From positions 248,001-312,000 of the forward strand of contig NZ_PIPL01000001.1 of the NCBI RefSeq assembly GCF_003987145.1: a stretch of 64,000 bases of DNA, read 5' to 3'. Both the position numbers and the translations under genes were made by a program. Below are positions 25,962-35,371 of the stretch, one piece after another (position 1 is the first letter of the stretch; the number at the start of each line of letters is the position of its first letter). Source of the DNA: Aliidiomarina minuta (GTDB taxonomy: Bacteria; Pseudomonadota; Gammaproteobacteria; Enterobacterales; Alteromonadaceae). The notes under the pieces were generated by a model. That model was not told the origin of the DNA and made no database searches. It saw nothing but the letters and a program-made list of their open reading frames with translations.

Positions 25962-26519
25962 GTGATTAAAGAAATTATTGCAGACGCAAAAGACCGCATG
26001 ACAAAAAGTGTCGAGTCATTAAAAAACCAGATGGGTAAAGTTCGTACCGGACGTGCTCACCCCAGTATTTTAGACACGGTAAAGGTTCCTTATTATGGTT
26101 CCGATGTGCCTCTGAATCAGGTGGCTAATGTCACGGTTCAGGATTCACGTACGCTGGCTATCACGGTATTTGATAAATCAGCATCAGGTGCTGTAGAAAA
26201 GGCGATTATGACTGCTGATTTAGGTCTTAACCCTGCTGCGGCGGGTGCTGTAATCAGAGTTCCTTTGCCACCTCTTACTGAAGAACGTCGTAAAGAGCTG
26301 GTGAAGGTCGTTCGCGCCGAGGCTGAGCAAGGACGGGTTGCGGTGCGTAATATCCGCCGTGATGCTAATGCGGATGTAAAAGATTTATTAAAAGAAAAAG
26401 AAATCAGTGAAGACGATGAACACAAAGCGCAGGATGACATCCAAAAGATTACGGATGAAGCGATTAAAGAAGTGGATCGTTTATTAAGTGCTAAAGAAGC
26501 CGAGCTGATGGAAGTTTAA
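25962..26519 (+). CDS. frr: Ribosome recycling factor
   Basis: A 185-residue factor that, with EF-G, splits the post-termination ribosome. I use the GTG at 25962: the AAGG ribosome site is 9 bases upstream, while the ATG at 25956 is only 3 bases from it. The GTG start also gives exactly the E. coli length. RTGRAHPSILD (about 29-39) and IRVPLPPLTEERRKELVK (about 106-123) are family signatures. Confidence 0.96.
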   Translation: MIKEIIADAKDRMTKSVESLKNQMGKVRTGRAHPSILDTVKVPYYGSDVPLNQVANVTVQDSRTLAITVFDKSASGAVEKAIMTADLGLNPAAAGAVIRVPLPPLTEERRKELVKVVRAEAEQGRVAVRNIRRDANADVKDLLKEKEISEDDEHKAQDDIQKITDEAIKEVDRLLSAKEAELMEV

Positions 26520-26538
26520 CCGCTCGTCAGCCAATAGA

Positions 26539-26567
26539 TTGGAGCTTAACGCCGTGTCAGGTATACT
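26539..26567 (+). promoter_or_regulatory. Putative promoter for uppS nested in a terminator hairpin
   Basis: TTGGAG (26539-26544), a 17-base spacer and TATACT (26562-26567) give a good sigma-70 match. The -10 lies in the loop of the hairpin at 26548-26578, so the same bases may end the frr transcript and restart transcription toward uppS. Confidence 0.5.
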
Positions 26568-26586
26568 TGCGCGGCGTTTATTTTTT
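26548..26586 (+). terminator. Terminator hairpin between frr and uppS
   Basis: AACGCCG and CGGCGTT form a 7-bp stem around a 17-base loop, followed by TATTTTTT. The large loop suggests moderate strength. It overlaps the promoter above. Confidence 0.65.
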
Positions 26587-26597
26587 GTGACAACAAG

Positions 26598-27377
26598 ATG
26601 ACATCAGAACAGCGGACAGAGCTTAATCAGGAGATGCTGCCGCGCCATGTTGCTATTATTATGGATGGTAACGGGCGCTGGGCTAAAATGCGTGGCAAAG
26701 CTCGCACTAGTGGTCATAAAGCTGGTGCGGTCAGTGTACGTAAAGCGGTCGCCTTTGCTCGTCGTAACGGTATCAAAGCACTGACCCTGTTTGCTTTTAG
26801 TAGTGAGAACTGGCAACGGCCCGCACTTGAAGTTAAAGTGCTGATGGAGCTGTTTGTGACTGTTCTGAACCGTGAAGTAGATGAACTGCATAAACATGGC
26901 GTACAACTACGCATAATTGGTGATGTAAGTAAGTTTAGTGAGCGTTTACAACAAAAAATTCGTGAAGCGGAGCAGAAAACTGCTGGCAATCAGGATATGA
27001 TACTGAATATTGCAGCCAACTATGGTGGGCGTTGGGATATAGTGCAGGCTACCCAGAAGGCTTGTCAGGCAATTCAGAACGGTGAGCTGGAAGTGGCTGA
27101 TCTAAATGAAGAAAAGTTAGCATCATATATAACACTCGCGGATTGCCCTGCACCAGATTTGTTGATAAGAACAGGCGGTGATTTACGGATTAGCAATTTT
27201 TTACTGTGGCAACTGGCGTATGCTGAGCTTTATTTCAGTGACGTACTGTGGCCAGATTTCGATGACCATGCGTTCGCACAGGCTATCAATAGTTACGTAA
27301 AGCGTGAACGTCGTTTTGGACTCACCAGCGAACAACTACATAATATGCTATCGACTGGTGATACAAATGAGGATTAA
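26598..27377 (+). CDS. uppS: Undecaprenyl diphosphate synthase (cis-prenyltransferase)
   Basis: A 259-residue enzyme that condenses isopentenyl diphosphate with farnesyl diphosphate to make the C55 carrier for peptidoglycan and O-antigen. IIMDGNGRWA (about 19-28) contains the catalytic Asp; SSENW and the late RTGGDLRISNFLLWQLAYAE motif (about 196-215) are diagnostic. It ends with 2 bases before cdsA. Confidence 0.96.
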   Translation: MTSEQRTELNQEMLPRHVAIIMDGNGRWAKMRGKARTSGHKAGAVSVRKAVAFARRNGIKALTLFAFSSENWQRPALEVKVLMELFVTVLNREVDELHKHGVQLRIIGDVSKFSERLQQKIREAEQKTAGNQDMILNIAANYGGRWDIVQATQKACQAIQNGELEVADLNEEKLASYITLADCPAPDLLIRTGGDLRISNFLLWQLAYAELYFSDVLWPDFDDHAFAQAINSYVKRERRFGLTSEQLHNMLSTGDTNED

Positions 27378-27379
27378 TT

Positions 27380-28243
27380 TTGCTTAAGCAACGTATTTTA
27401 ACGGCGTTGGTATTATTGCCGCTTGCTCTTTATTGTATTTTCTTTTTGCCCCTGAACGGCTTTGCTATTTTTGCGTTCATTGCCTTATCAATAGGGGCCT
27501 GGGAGTGGTCACCTTTAATGGGGGTCTGCCGTAAGGCGGGTCGTGTGGCTTATACGTTGGCTGTGGGACTGGTTATAGTGGCTTTATACCTGATTACTCC
27601 AATTGATTCATTGTGGAATGAGCAGGGCCTGGTTGCCCCAATGTATAGCACTATTTTAATCGGTTGTGTCTGGTGGGCGTTCGCTGTGTTGATGGTCCTG
27701 AACTTTCCGCAAAGCAAAAGATTATGGCAGCGCAGCCGGATTTGGGTCGGTATTTTTGGTTTTCTTATCCTGGTGCCGGCCTGGGCTGCTTTAGTCAGTA
27801 TTCGCGCCTTGAATTATGATACCAACCCTTTGTTTGGAGCCTGGACAGTGCTCTTTATATTCGCTTTGGTATGGGCTGCTGATGTGGGAGCTTATGCTGC
27901 AGGTCGCGCATTCGGACGCAACAAAATGATGCCTGCAGTGAGTCCGGGAAAAACCATGGAAGGCCTGTTAGGTGGTGTCGTACTAGCTTTTATCGTGATG
28001 GTTCTGGTAGCCCAGTTATTGCCAGTTCCCCCTGAACTTTATGCTGGTTTTTATACGGTAGGCCTGGCCACCGTATTGGTTTCCGTTTTTGGTGATTTGA
28101 GCGAAAGCATGTTTAAACGCTGTGCCGGTGTTAAAGATAGTGGCTCTATCCTACCAGGACACGGCGGAGTGCTGGATCGCATCGACAGTCTTACGTCTGC
28201 TCTACCAATATTTGTTATTGGTTACCTCTGGTTGATTCATTAA
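27380..28243 (+). CDS. cdsA: Phosphatidate cytidylyltransferase
   Basis: A 287-residue integral membrane enzyme with about eight hydrophobic helices. It makes CDP-diacylglycerol from phosphatidate and CTP. The C-terminal signature VFGDLSESMFKR...KDSGSILPGHGGVLDRIDS (about 235-275) is complete. The start is TTG, with GAGG 7 bases upstream. Four bases separate it from dxr. Confidence 0.95.
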   Translation: MLKQRILTALVLLPLALYCIFFLPLNGFAIFAFIALSIGAWEWSPLMGVCRKAGRVAYTLAVGLVIVALYLITPIDSLWNEQGLVAPMYSTILIGCVWWAFAVLMVLNFPQSKRLWQRSRIWVGIFGFLILVPAWAALVSIRALNYDTNPLFGAWTVLFIFALVWAADVGAYAAGRAFGRNKMMPAVSPGKTMEGLLGGVVLAFIVMVLVAQLLPVPPELYAGFYTVGLATVLVSVFGDLSESMFKRCAGVKDSGSILPGHGGVLDRIDSLTSALPIFVIGYLWLIH

Positions 28244-28246
28244 TTT

Positions 28247-29443
28247 ATGAAGCAGCAACTGACCTTATTGGGCGCGACCGGCTCTATCGGCGCCAGTACT
28301 CTTGATATAATGGCATTGCACGCAGATGCTTATGAGCTTTTTGCGGTGACGGCAAATAGCAATCATGATGCACTATTTGCCATTTGCCAGAAGCATCAGC
28401 CGCGCTATGCAGTCATGGTGAATGATGCTGCTGCCCAGGCTTTATCTAGACGCTGCCAACAAGAAGCGGTAAAGACCGAAGTATTGTCTGGCGAAGCTGC
28501 ACTTGCACAGGTCAGTAGCGCTTCGGAAGTGGATGTGGTGATGGCTGCCATCGTGGGAGCTGCGGGTTTGCAGCCGACATTAGCTGCTGTGAATGCAGGT
28601 AAACGAGTGTTGCTGGCGAATAAAGAAGCACTGGTTATGAGTGGCCAGTTATTTATGGACGCCGTCGAAAAGTCGGGTGCTCAGTTGTTACCAGTGGATA
28701 GTGAGCATAATGCGATATTTCAATGTTTGACCCCGCATGCGCAAGCACAGCTTGGCCATGTCAACCTGGCGGAAGAAGGGATTAGTAAAATCCTGCTGAC
28801 TGGGTCCGGTGGTCCTTTCCTTGATTTACCACTGCCACAACTGGCCGCACAAACTCCGGCGGCTGCCTGTAAACATCCAAATTGGTCTATGGGGCAGAAA
28901 ATATCCGTTGATTCAGCAACTATGCTCAACAAGGGGCTTGAGTATATTGAGGCGCGGTGGTTGTTTAACTGTGCAGAGCATGAAATAGACGTTATTATAC
29001 ATCCGCAAAGCGTTATTCATTCTATGGTGCAATATACTGACGGTTCAGTGTTAGCCCAATTAGGGCAACCGGATATGAAAACGCCCATTGCGCACTGTTT
29101 ACATTACCCGAAACGACAAAACAGCGGAGTACCAGCCCTCGACTTTACTACCCTGAATGCGTTAACCTTCACGCGGCCTGAGATGGAGCGTTTTCCCTGT
29201 TTACGACTGGCGCAGCAGGCCTGCTGGCACGGACAGGCGGCTACGACCGCACTGAATGCCGCGAATGAAATTGCGGTAGCCGCATTCTTAGAGCAAAAAA
29301 TTCAATTTTCAGGTATTGCAGAAGTGTGTAAACGAGTACTGGATCGTATTGAATTACCAGCGCTGGCAACTATTGCAGATATAATTGCCTTTGACGCCGC
29401 AACAAGGCGCGAGGCCACAACGATAGCAGAGGCATTGCAGTAA
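28247..29443 (+). CDS. dxr: 1-deoxy-D-xylulose 5-phosphate reductoisomerase
   Basis: A 398-residue enzyme of the MEP isoprenoid pathway, making MEP from DXP with NADPH. The cofactor loop LGATGSIG (8-15), the flexible-loop region LLTGSGGPF (about 184-192) and the metal/substrate motif KISVDSATMLNKGLEYIEA (about 222-240) are present. Its stop is immediately followed by the rseP ATG, and its product feeds UppS in the same cluster. Confidence 0.97.
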   Translation: MKQQLTLLGATGSIGASTLDIMALHADAYELFAVTANSNHDALFAICQKHQPRYAVMVNDAAAQALSRRCQQEAVKTEVLSGEAALAQVSSASEVDVVMAAIVGAAGLQPTLAAVNAGKRVLLANKEALVMSGQLFMDAVEKSGAQLLPVDSEHNAIFQCLTPHAQAQLGHVNLAEEGISKILLTGSGGPFLDLPLPQLAAQTPAAACKHPNWSMGQKISVDSATMLNKGLEYIEARWLFNCAEHEIDVIIHPQSVIHSMVQYTDGSVLAQLGQPDMKTPIAHCLHYPKRQNSGVPALDFTTLNALTFTRPEMERFPCLRLAQQACWHGQAATTALNAANEIAVAAFLEQKIQFSGIAEVCKRVLDRIELPALATIADIIAFDAATRREATTIAEALQ

Positions 29444-30784
29444 ATGGAGCAGTTTGTCTGGACTATCGGCGCTTTTATTGTCGCCATTGGATTAGTGGTG
29501 ACCTTCCACGAATTTGGTCATTTTTGGGTTGCCCGCCGCTGTGGAGTGCGCGTGGTAACTTTTTCCGTGGGTTTTGGTAAACCTCTCTGGTCACGGGTTG
29601 CAAAAGACGGTACACGTTATCAGATAGCCATGATTCCTTTGGGCGGTTATGTTCGCATGCTCGACGAGCGGGTGGATGATGTGCCCGCAGATCAAAAGCA
29701 TCAAAGCTTCAACAGTAAAAGCGTGCAACAACGCATTGCCATAGTGCTCGCTGGACCTGTTTTTAATTTTATATTCGCTATTGTTGCGATCTGGTTAATG
29801 TTGCTGATTGGTCTTGCTGCCGTCAAACCCGTAGTGGGGGAGGTTGAAGAGGGTAGCATCGCCCACCGTGCTGGTCTGCAAAGCGGCGCTGAAATTATTC
29901 GCATTGATGGCCGTAATACTCGGGAATGGCAAGCGGTTAATCTGGCCCTGGTGGAACGTTTGGGCGATAGCGCCAGTGATTGGGTGGTTGCTTATAATGG
30001 CCGTGAACAAGAGTTAACACTGGATCTCAGTGGCTGGCAATTCGACCCGGACCGGGAGTCAACGATCGGTAGTTTGGGTTTACGTCCATTTCAACCCGCA
30101 ATCTATACCAGACTGGTGCATGTAATTGAAGACTCCCCAGCTGCGGCGGCGGGTATACGGGAAGGCGATAAAATTCTTGGGCCAGATGGAACTATGCCCA
30201 TGAATTGGGAACAAATAAGGAGCTTCATAGCCGAGCATCCGGGTGAGCTGGTTACTTTATACATCGAGCGTGAAGGTGAACAGCTGGCACAGGATGTACG
30301 CATTGGAGAGCAACAGGGACAGGGTTTCATTGGAGTGGTACCTGAATCGGACGCCTATCCAGAGGAATACCAGTTTTATTTGCAGTACGGCCCACTGACG
30401 GCAGTACCAGAAAGTATAAGTCGCACCTGGCAACTGATGACGCTAAGTGTGAACATGATAAAGAAACTCATCACTGGCGATGTGTCGGTGAAGAATCTAA
30501 GTGGCCCTATAGGTATAGCAGTAGGTGCAGGTGACCATGCCAGTTACGGGTTGGTTTACTTTCTAAGCTTTTTAGCACTGATTAGTGTCAGCTTAGGAAT
30601 CCTTAATCTGCTGCCAATACCAGTACTGGATGGTGGCCATCTGGTTTATTACATAATCGAGTGGGTGCGTGGGCGACCTGTTCCTGAGTACATTCAGGAA
30701 ATAGGTTTTCGAGTGGGGATGATTCTGCTGTTTGCGCTAATGGCTCTGGCGATATTTAACGATATTTCCAGGCTCACACCCTGA
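29444..30784 (+). CDS. rseP: RIP site-2 metalloprotease RseP
   Basis: A 446-residue inner-membrane zinc protease that makes the second cut of RseA to free sigma-E and also clears signal peptides. The zinc motif HEFGH (22-26) lies in the first membrane helix, two periplasmic PDZ domains cover about 115-200 and 220-300, and the third zinc ligand is in NLLPIPVLDGGH (about 390-401). It directly follows dxr and precedes bamA, which links envelope stress signalling to outer-membrane assembly. Confidence 0.96.
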   Translation: MEQFVWTIGAFIVAIGLVVTFHEFGHFWVARRCGVRVVTFSVGFGKPLWSRVAKDGTRYQIAMIPLGGYVRMLDERVDDVPADQKHQSFNSKSVQQRIAIVLAGPVFNFIFAIVAIWLMLLIGLAAVKPVVGEVEEGSIAHRAGLQSGAEIIRIDGRNTREWQAVNLALVERLGDSASDWVVAYNGREQELTLDLSGWQFDPDRESTIGSLGLRPFQPAIYTRLVHVIEDSPAAAAGIREGDKILGPDGTMPMNWEQIRSFIAEHPGELVTLYIEREGEQLAQDVRIGEQQGQGFIGVVPESDAYPEEYQFYLQYGPLTAVPESISRTWQLMTLSVNMIKKLITGDVSVKNLSGPIGIAVGAGDHASYGLVYFLSFLALISVSLGILNLLPIPVLDGGHLVYYIIEWVRGRPVPEYIQEIGFRVGMILLFALMALAIFNDISRLTP

Positions 30785-30815
30785 ATTTGACTTTGCAATT
30801 AATAAGTATGACTAC

Positions 30816-33287
30816 ATGACGTTGAAAAAGCTGTTAATCGGAGCGGTACTTTTGGGTGTTGGCACTACGGCGCAAGCAACTGAATCGTTCGTAGTAGAAG
30901 ATATTCAGGTACAAGGTTTGCAACGTGTCGCTTTAGGCGCTGCACTGACTTATATTCCCGTACGCGTGGGCGAAGAAGTAGACTCAGGACTAATTGCCGA
31001 GACTATCAGAGAGCTTTATGCTTCCGCACACTTTGACGATGTTCAGATATATCGTCGTGACGGCGTGTTAATGGTTCGCGTAAAAGAACGTCCAACCATT
31101 AGTGATATTACCTTTGAGGGTAATAGTGATATCGAAGATGAGCAGTTGACAGACAGCCTGAGTAACAGCGGTATCACGATAGGTGAACAGCTGGACAAGA
31201 CAATGATATCGGATATTGAGAAAGGTCTTGAAGACTTTTATCAGAGCGTTGGTAAGTACAATGCATCGGTATCTGTAGCTCTGGTTAACCTGCCTCGTAA
31301 CCGGGTTGAATTACGGTTTAATTTCGTGGAAGGTGCTGCCGCAGAAATTGCGCAAATTAATTTCATTGGTAATAACAGCTTTTCACGGGAAGAGTTGCTT
31401 GGTCAAGTCGAGCTGCGTGATGAGCTGCCATGGTGGAATATCATTGGTAAAAGACAGTATCAGCAACAGCAGTTAGGTGGTGATCTGGAAAATCTGGAGT
31501 CGTTTTATCGCAATCAGGGTTATGCCCGGTTTTCGATTGACTCAGTTCAGGTGGCTATGACGCCAGAGCGGGATGGTATTTATATCACTATAAATATTAC
31601 CGAGGGCGAACAGTATGAAGTAAAAGAGGTTACTGTCTTAGGTGATCTTCGCGGCCATGATTCAGTGATTCAACGGGTAGCCGAAACCGCCAAAAACCGA
31701 CGTTATAACGCCGGTTACATGACAGGTATAGAAGAGTCCATTAAAGGTTTTCTGGGACGTTACGGTTATGCCTATCCGGAAGTACGCTCAATACCCGATA
31801 TGGATGACGAAAATCTGACAGTCGATTTGACCTTTGTGGTTGAACCGGGTGCCCGCGCTTATGTAAGACGTATTGACTTCACTGGCAACAATGCCACTAA
31901 AGACGAAGTACTACGTCGTGAAATGCGGCAGATGGAAGGCGCCTGGTTAAATGATCAGCTCGTGCAGACAGGCAAGGTTAGGTTAGAGCGCTTAGGTCAT
32001 TTTGAAACGGTTGAAGTGGATACGGTTCGGGTGCCTGGTGAAGAAGATAAGGTTGACCTGGTATATCGGGTTAAAGAACAGCCCTCAGGCAATATAACAG
32101 CAGGTATAGGTTATGGCAGTTGGGGTGGTTTAAGTCTGAATGCTGGTATTTCCCAGGAAAATTTCTTCGGCACAGGGAATCAGGTAAGCTTTCAGGTGAA
32201 TACCAACCGTTTCTCGAAAGATGCACGTATCTCGGCGCGAGACAATTACTTTACTGACGATGGGGTAAGCCTGGGCGGCAATGTTTTCTATCAGACTTAT
32301 GATGGCGGCAGGGCGCAGACGCAGCGGTTTAACCGCACCAGTTATGGTGTCGCCACGGATCTTGGTTTTCCTATCAATGAATATAACCGCATTAATTTTG
32401 GTATCGGTTTCACCAATACGGGTATTTCGCAGTTTAATCAATTTGAACAGATGCAGAATTTTTATCAGCGTTACGTGGATCCGCAGAACCCTGAAGGGGC
32501 ACTGAATTTCAGGACTGTTGATTTAACGGCAGCCTGGTCCAGGGTCACTTTGAACCGTGGAGTTTATCCAACAGCGGGCTCGTCGAATCGACTGAATGCG
32601 AAAGTGACTACGCCAAACAGTGATTTACAGTTCTTCAAACTGAACTACCGTTTTCGTCACTATCTGCCGCTCGATAGTGATCACAACTTTGTTTTCCTGA
32701 CTCGTTTCAGTGCTGGTTATGGTAACGGTTACGGTAGTGATGGGCAGTTTGATTATACCCTGCCATTCTGGGAAAATTTTTATGGTGGTGGAGCGGAATC
32801 CTTGCGCGGCTTTGAAACTAACCGTTTAGGCCCACGTGGTCTCACACGTCAACCGACTTTCATTCAGGGACCTCCTGATGCGGAAGGTAATCCGACGCAA
32901 ATAGCGCTGGGACCAGAGTTTGATAATATTACAGTAGAGCGATTCCAGACTCTCGGCGGTAATGCCATGGTTCATGGTGGTTTTGAATTGATTTTCCCTA
33001 CACCTTTTGTTAGCGATGAAGCTTCAAATACAGTACGCACCAGCTTTTTTGTCGATGTGGGTACCATATGGGATACTGAGTTTGACTATTCCCAGTATGA
33101 AGACCTTCAAACCTCGGGTACGTTATGGGATTATGGCAGTCCGCGCAATTATAACGCTTCTTATGGTGCGTCGATTCAATGGTTGTCGCCTATGGGTGCA
33201 TTGACCTTTAGTTTTGGTTTCCCGATTCGCTCCATGGATCCACGTATAGAAGAGACCTTTACTTTTAATTTGGGCACAACATTCTAA
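30816..33287 (+). CDS. bamA: Outer membrane protein assembly factor BamA
   Basis: An 823-residue outer-membrane insertase. A signal peptide ends at about residue 22 (AQA). Five POTRA domains cover about 25-425, then a 16-stranded barrel with the lid-lock motif LRGF (SLRGFETNRLGPRG, about 663-676). It ends in an aromatic residue (TTF). The barrel has a long insertion with QPTFIQGPPDAEGNPTQ in the region of loop 6. Confidence 0.97.
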   Translation: MTLKKLLIGAVLLGVGTTAQATESFVVEDIQVQGLQRVALGAALTYIPVRVGEEVDSGLIAETIRELYASAHFDDVQIYRRDGVLMVRVKERPTISDITFEGNSDIEDEQLTDSLSNSGITIGEQLDKTMISDIEKGLEDFYQSVGKYNASVSVALVNLPRNRVELRFNFVEGAAAEIAQINFIGNNSFSREELLGQVELRDELPWWNIIGKRQYQQQQLGGDLENLESFYRNQGYARFSIDSVQVAMTPERDGIYITINITEGEQYEVKEVTVLGDLRGHDSVIQRVAETAKNRRYNAGYMTGIEESIKGFLGRYGYAYPEVRSIPDMDDENLTVDLTFVVEPGARAYVRRIDFTGNNATKDEVLRREMRQMEGAWLNDQLVQTGKVRLERLGHFETVEVDTVRVPGEEDKVDLVYRVKEQPSGNITAGIGYGSWGGLSLNAGISQENFFGTGNQVSFQVNTNRFSKDARISARDNYFTDDGVSLGGNVFYQTYDGGRAQTQRFNRTSYGVATDLGFPINEYNRINFGIGFTNTGISQFNQFEQMQNFYQRYVDPQNPEGALNFRTVDLTAAWSRVTLNRGVYPTAGSSNRLNAKVTTPNSDLQFFKLNYRFRHYLPLDSDHNFVFLTRFSAGYGNGYGSDGQFDYTLPFWENFYGGGAESLRGFETNRLGPRGLTRQPTFIQGPPDAEGNPTQIALGPEFDNITVERFQTLGGNAMVHGGFELIFPTPFVSDEASNTVRTSFFVDVGTIWDTEFDYSQYEDLQTSGTLWDYGSPRNYNASYGASIQWLSPMGALTFSFGFPIRSMDPRIEETFTFNLGTTF

Positions 33288-33334
33288 ACAGAATGTGAAC
33301 TAATAAATTTACTTTAAGGAAAGAGGATAGAAAA

Positions 33335-33856
33335 TTGAAAAACTTAATTAAATCTATATTGTTAGTTACTGCTTTAGCAGCTACGTCTCTGGGAATGAGC
33401 GCTACAGCAAGCGCGGAAACTAATCGTATTGCTGTCGTTGATGTAGGTGCAGTCTTCCAGCAGCTTCCACAGCGTGACGAAATTGCGCAGAGTCTGCAAC
33501 GCGAATTCCGTGAACGTATTGAGCGTATGCAGGAAATGGAGCAGGAGATTGGTGAGTTGCGTGAACGTATTCAGCGTGATGAATCTATTATGAGCGAAGA
33601 TGAGCGCAACCAGGCTATGCAGGAATTTGAACAGCGTGTAGGTCAGGCTCAGCAACGAGGCGAAGAGTTAAATGAAGAAATGCGTCGCCGTCAGAACGAA
33701 GAACGCGATCGCCTGTTAAGCCAAATGCAAACTGTGATAGCCGGTATTGCAGAAGAAGAGGGTTATGACATAGTGCTGGAAGCTAACAGTGTCGCTTTCG
33801 CTCGTGATAGTTATGACATCTCATCTAAAATTATAGAAGAGATGACTAACGACTAA
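33335..33856 (+). CDS. skp: Periplasmic chaperone Skp (OmpH family)
   Basis: A 173-residue chaperone that carries unfolded outer-membrane proteins to BamA. A signal peptide ends near residue 27 (ASAE). The RIAVVDVGAVFQQLPQ core strand is followed by a charged, Glu/Arg/Gln-rich coiled-coil arm (about 50-130). The start is TTG with GAGG 8 bases upstream. Position between bamA and lpxD is the usual one. Confidence 0.95.
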   Translation: MKNLIKSILLVTALAATSLGMSATASAETNRIAVVDVGAVFQQLPQRDEIAQSLQREFRERIERMQEMEQEIGELRERIQRDESIMSEDERNQAMQEFEQRVGQAQQRGEELNEEMRRRQNEERDRLLSQMQTVIAGIAEEEGYDIVLEANSVAFARDSYDISSKIIEEMTND

Positions 33857-33860
33857 CATT

Positions 33861-34889
33861 ATGAAAAGTGTAACTTTGGCAGACCTGGCATCGCATATTG
33901 GCGCATCTGTACGTGGCGATGCCAGCTATCAGGTAAATCGTCTGGCGACACTGGCTTCAGCAACTGCTGAGCAAGTGTCATTTCTGGCTAATGAAAAATA
34001 CCGTTCTCAGTTAGCAGATACTGGAGCAGGTGCAGTTATTATGCATCCTGATGCCGACGATGGCAGGGCACGAAATGCCTTATTAACTACAAATCCTTAT
34101 TTGGGTTACGCTAAAGTAGCACAACTACTCGATACCTCTCCTAAGAGAGCTCAGGATATTCATCCAACAGCGGTTATTAGCGCACAGGCTAACCTGGGCA
34201 AGAATGTTGCAGTAGGTGCTCATGCTGTTATCGAGAGTGGCGCTCATATTGCCGATAACGTGGTGATTGGAGCTCAGTGTTTCGTTGGTGAAAATGTAGA
34301 GATAGGTGAAGGCTCACGACTCTTTCCGCAGGTTACTCTTTACCATAATGTGGTTTTGGGTAAGGGCTGCACTGTACATTCCAGTAGCACAATTGGAGCT
34401 GATGGCTTTGGTTGGGCCACTGAAAATGGAAAATGGGTTAAAATCCCCCAGTTGGGTCGGGTTATTGTGGGTGACAATGTAGATATTGGCGCCAATAGTA
34501 GTATCGACCGTGGGGCGCTTGATGACACTATTATAGGATCTGGTTGTATTATTGATAATTTGGTGCAGATTGGGCATAACGTTGTGCTTGGCGAAGGGAC
34601 TGCAATAGCTGGACAGGCTGGTATTGCTGGAAGTACCCGAATCGGCAAGAACTGCCTTATCGGTGGCCAGGCCGGTTTGGGCGGCCACATTGAAATCGCC
34701 GATAATGTGCAACTACATGGTCAGGCAATGGTTACCAAGTCTATTGATAAAGCAGGCGTGTACGCTTCTGGTAACCCGGTTGCACCGCAAGGTGAGTGGG
34801 CTAAAACCGGAGTGCGTTACCGCCAGTTGCCAGACCTATTTAAGCGAGTCAAAGCGCTGGAAACTAAACTAAATATAAAAGACCAGTAG
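33861..34889 (+). CDS. lpxD: UDP-3-O-(3-hydroxyacyl)glucosamine N-acyltransferase
   Basis: A 342-residue trimeric acyltransferase of the lipid A pathway. An N-terminal uridine-binding domain (about 1-100) is followed by a left-handed beta-helix with hexapeptide repeats (about 103-300). The catalytic His lies in VQIGHNVVLGEGTAIAGQAGIAGS. It starts 4 bases after skp. Confidence 0.96.
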   Translation: MKSVTLADLASHIGASVRGDASYQVNRLATLASATAEQVSFLANEKYRSQLADTGAGAVIMHPDADDGRARNALLTTNPYLGYAKVAQLLDTSPKRAQDIHPTAVISAQANLGKNVAVGAHAVIESGAHIADNVVIGAQCFVGENVEIGEGSRLFPQVTLYHNVVLGKGCTVHSSSTIGADGFGWATENGKWVKIPQLGRVIVGDNVDIGANSSIDRGALDDTIIGSGCIIDNLVQIGHNVVLGEGTAIAGQAGIAGSTRIGKNCLIGGQAGLGGHIEIADNVQLHGQAMVTKSIDKAGVYASGNPVAPQGEWAKTGVRYRQLPDLFKRVKALETKLNIKDQ

Positions 34890-34906
34890 CTTTTGGGGAG
34901 AGACCT

Positions 34907-35371
34907 TTGACAGAACAGGCTAATAATGGATTTGATATCCGTGAAATTCAGCGTATTTTACCGCACCGTTATCCGTTTGCTTTAATTGATCGTGTTATCA
35001 GTTATGTGCCAGGCGAATCCTTGCATGCGATTAAAAACATTACCATGAATGAACCCGTATTTACCGGGCACTTTCCCGGAGAACCTATTTTTCCCGGTGT
35101 TCTTTTACTTGAAGCTATGGCTCAGGCAACCGGTCTGCTTGGTTTTAAGATGATGGAAAATGAAATCGGTAGCGATGAAATGTACCTTTTTGCAGGTATT
35201 GATAAAGCGCGATTTAAACGCCAGGTTACACCGGGCGACCGAGTCGACTTTCACGTTACTTTCATTAAAGAGCGCCGAGGGCTCTGGAAATTCAGTGGTG
35301 AGGCCAAAGTCGATGGTCAGGTGGCTGCCAGTGCCGAACTTATGTGCGCCAGAAGGAATATGAAACCTTGA
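34907..35371 (+). CDS. fabZ: 3-hydroxyacyl-ACP dehydratase FabZ
   Basis: A 154-residue hot-dog-fold dehydratase for fatty acid elongation. The catalytic His is in GHFPGEPIFPGVLLLEAMAQA with the partner Glu (about residues 52-72). The start is TTG, preceded by GGGGAGAGACC. Its last 4 bases overlap the lpxA start; the two enzymes share the 3-hydroxyacyl-ACP pool. Confidence 0.96.
   Translation: MTEQANNGFDIREIQRILPHRYPFALIDRVISYVPGESLHAIKNITMNEPVFTGHFPGEPIFPGVLLLEAMAQATGLLGFKMMENEIGSDEMYLFAGIDKARFKRQVTPGDRVDFHVTFIKERRGLWKFSGEAKVDGQVAASAELMCARRNMKP

Noticed and set aside
30787..30812. TTGACT with TATGAC upstream of bamA as a promoter
   Set aside because: Spacing is only 14 bases and the -10 match is weak; bamA is probably read from upstream.
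34314..34712. 132- and 116-codon ORFs opposite lpxD
   Set aside because: Antisense to hexapeptide-repeat codons; the repetitive codon pattern keeps the opposite frames open by chance.
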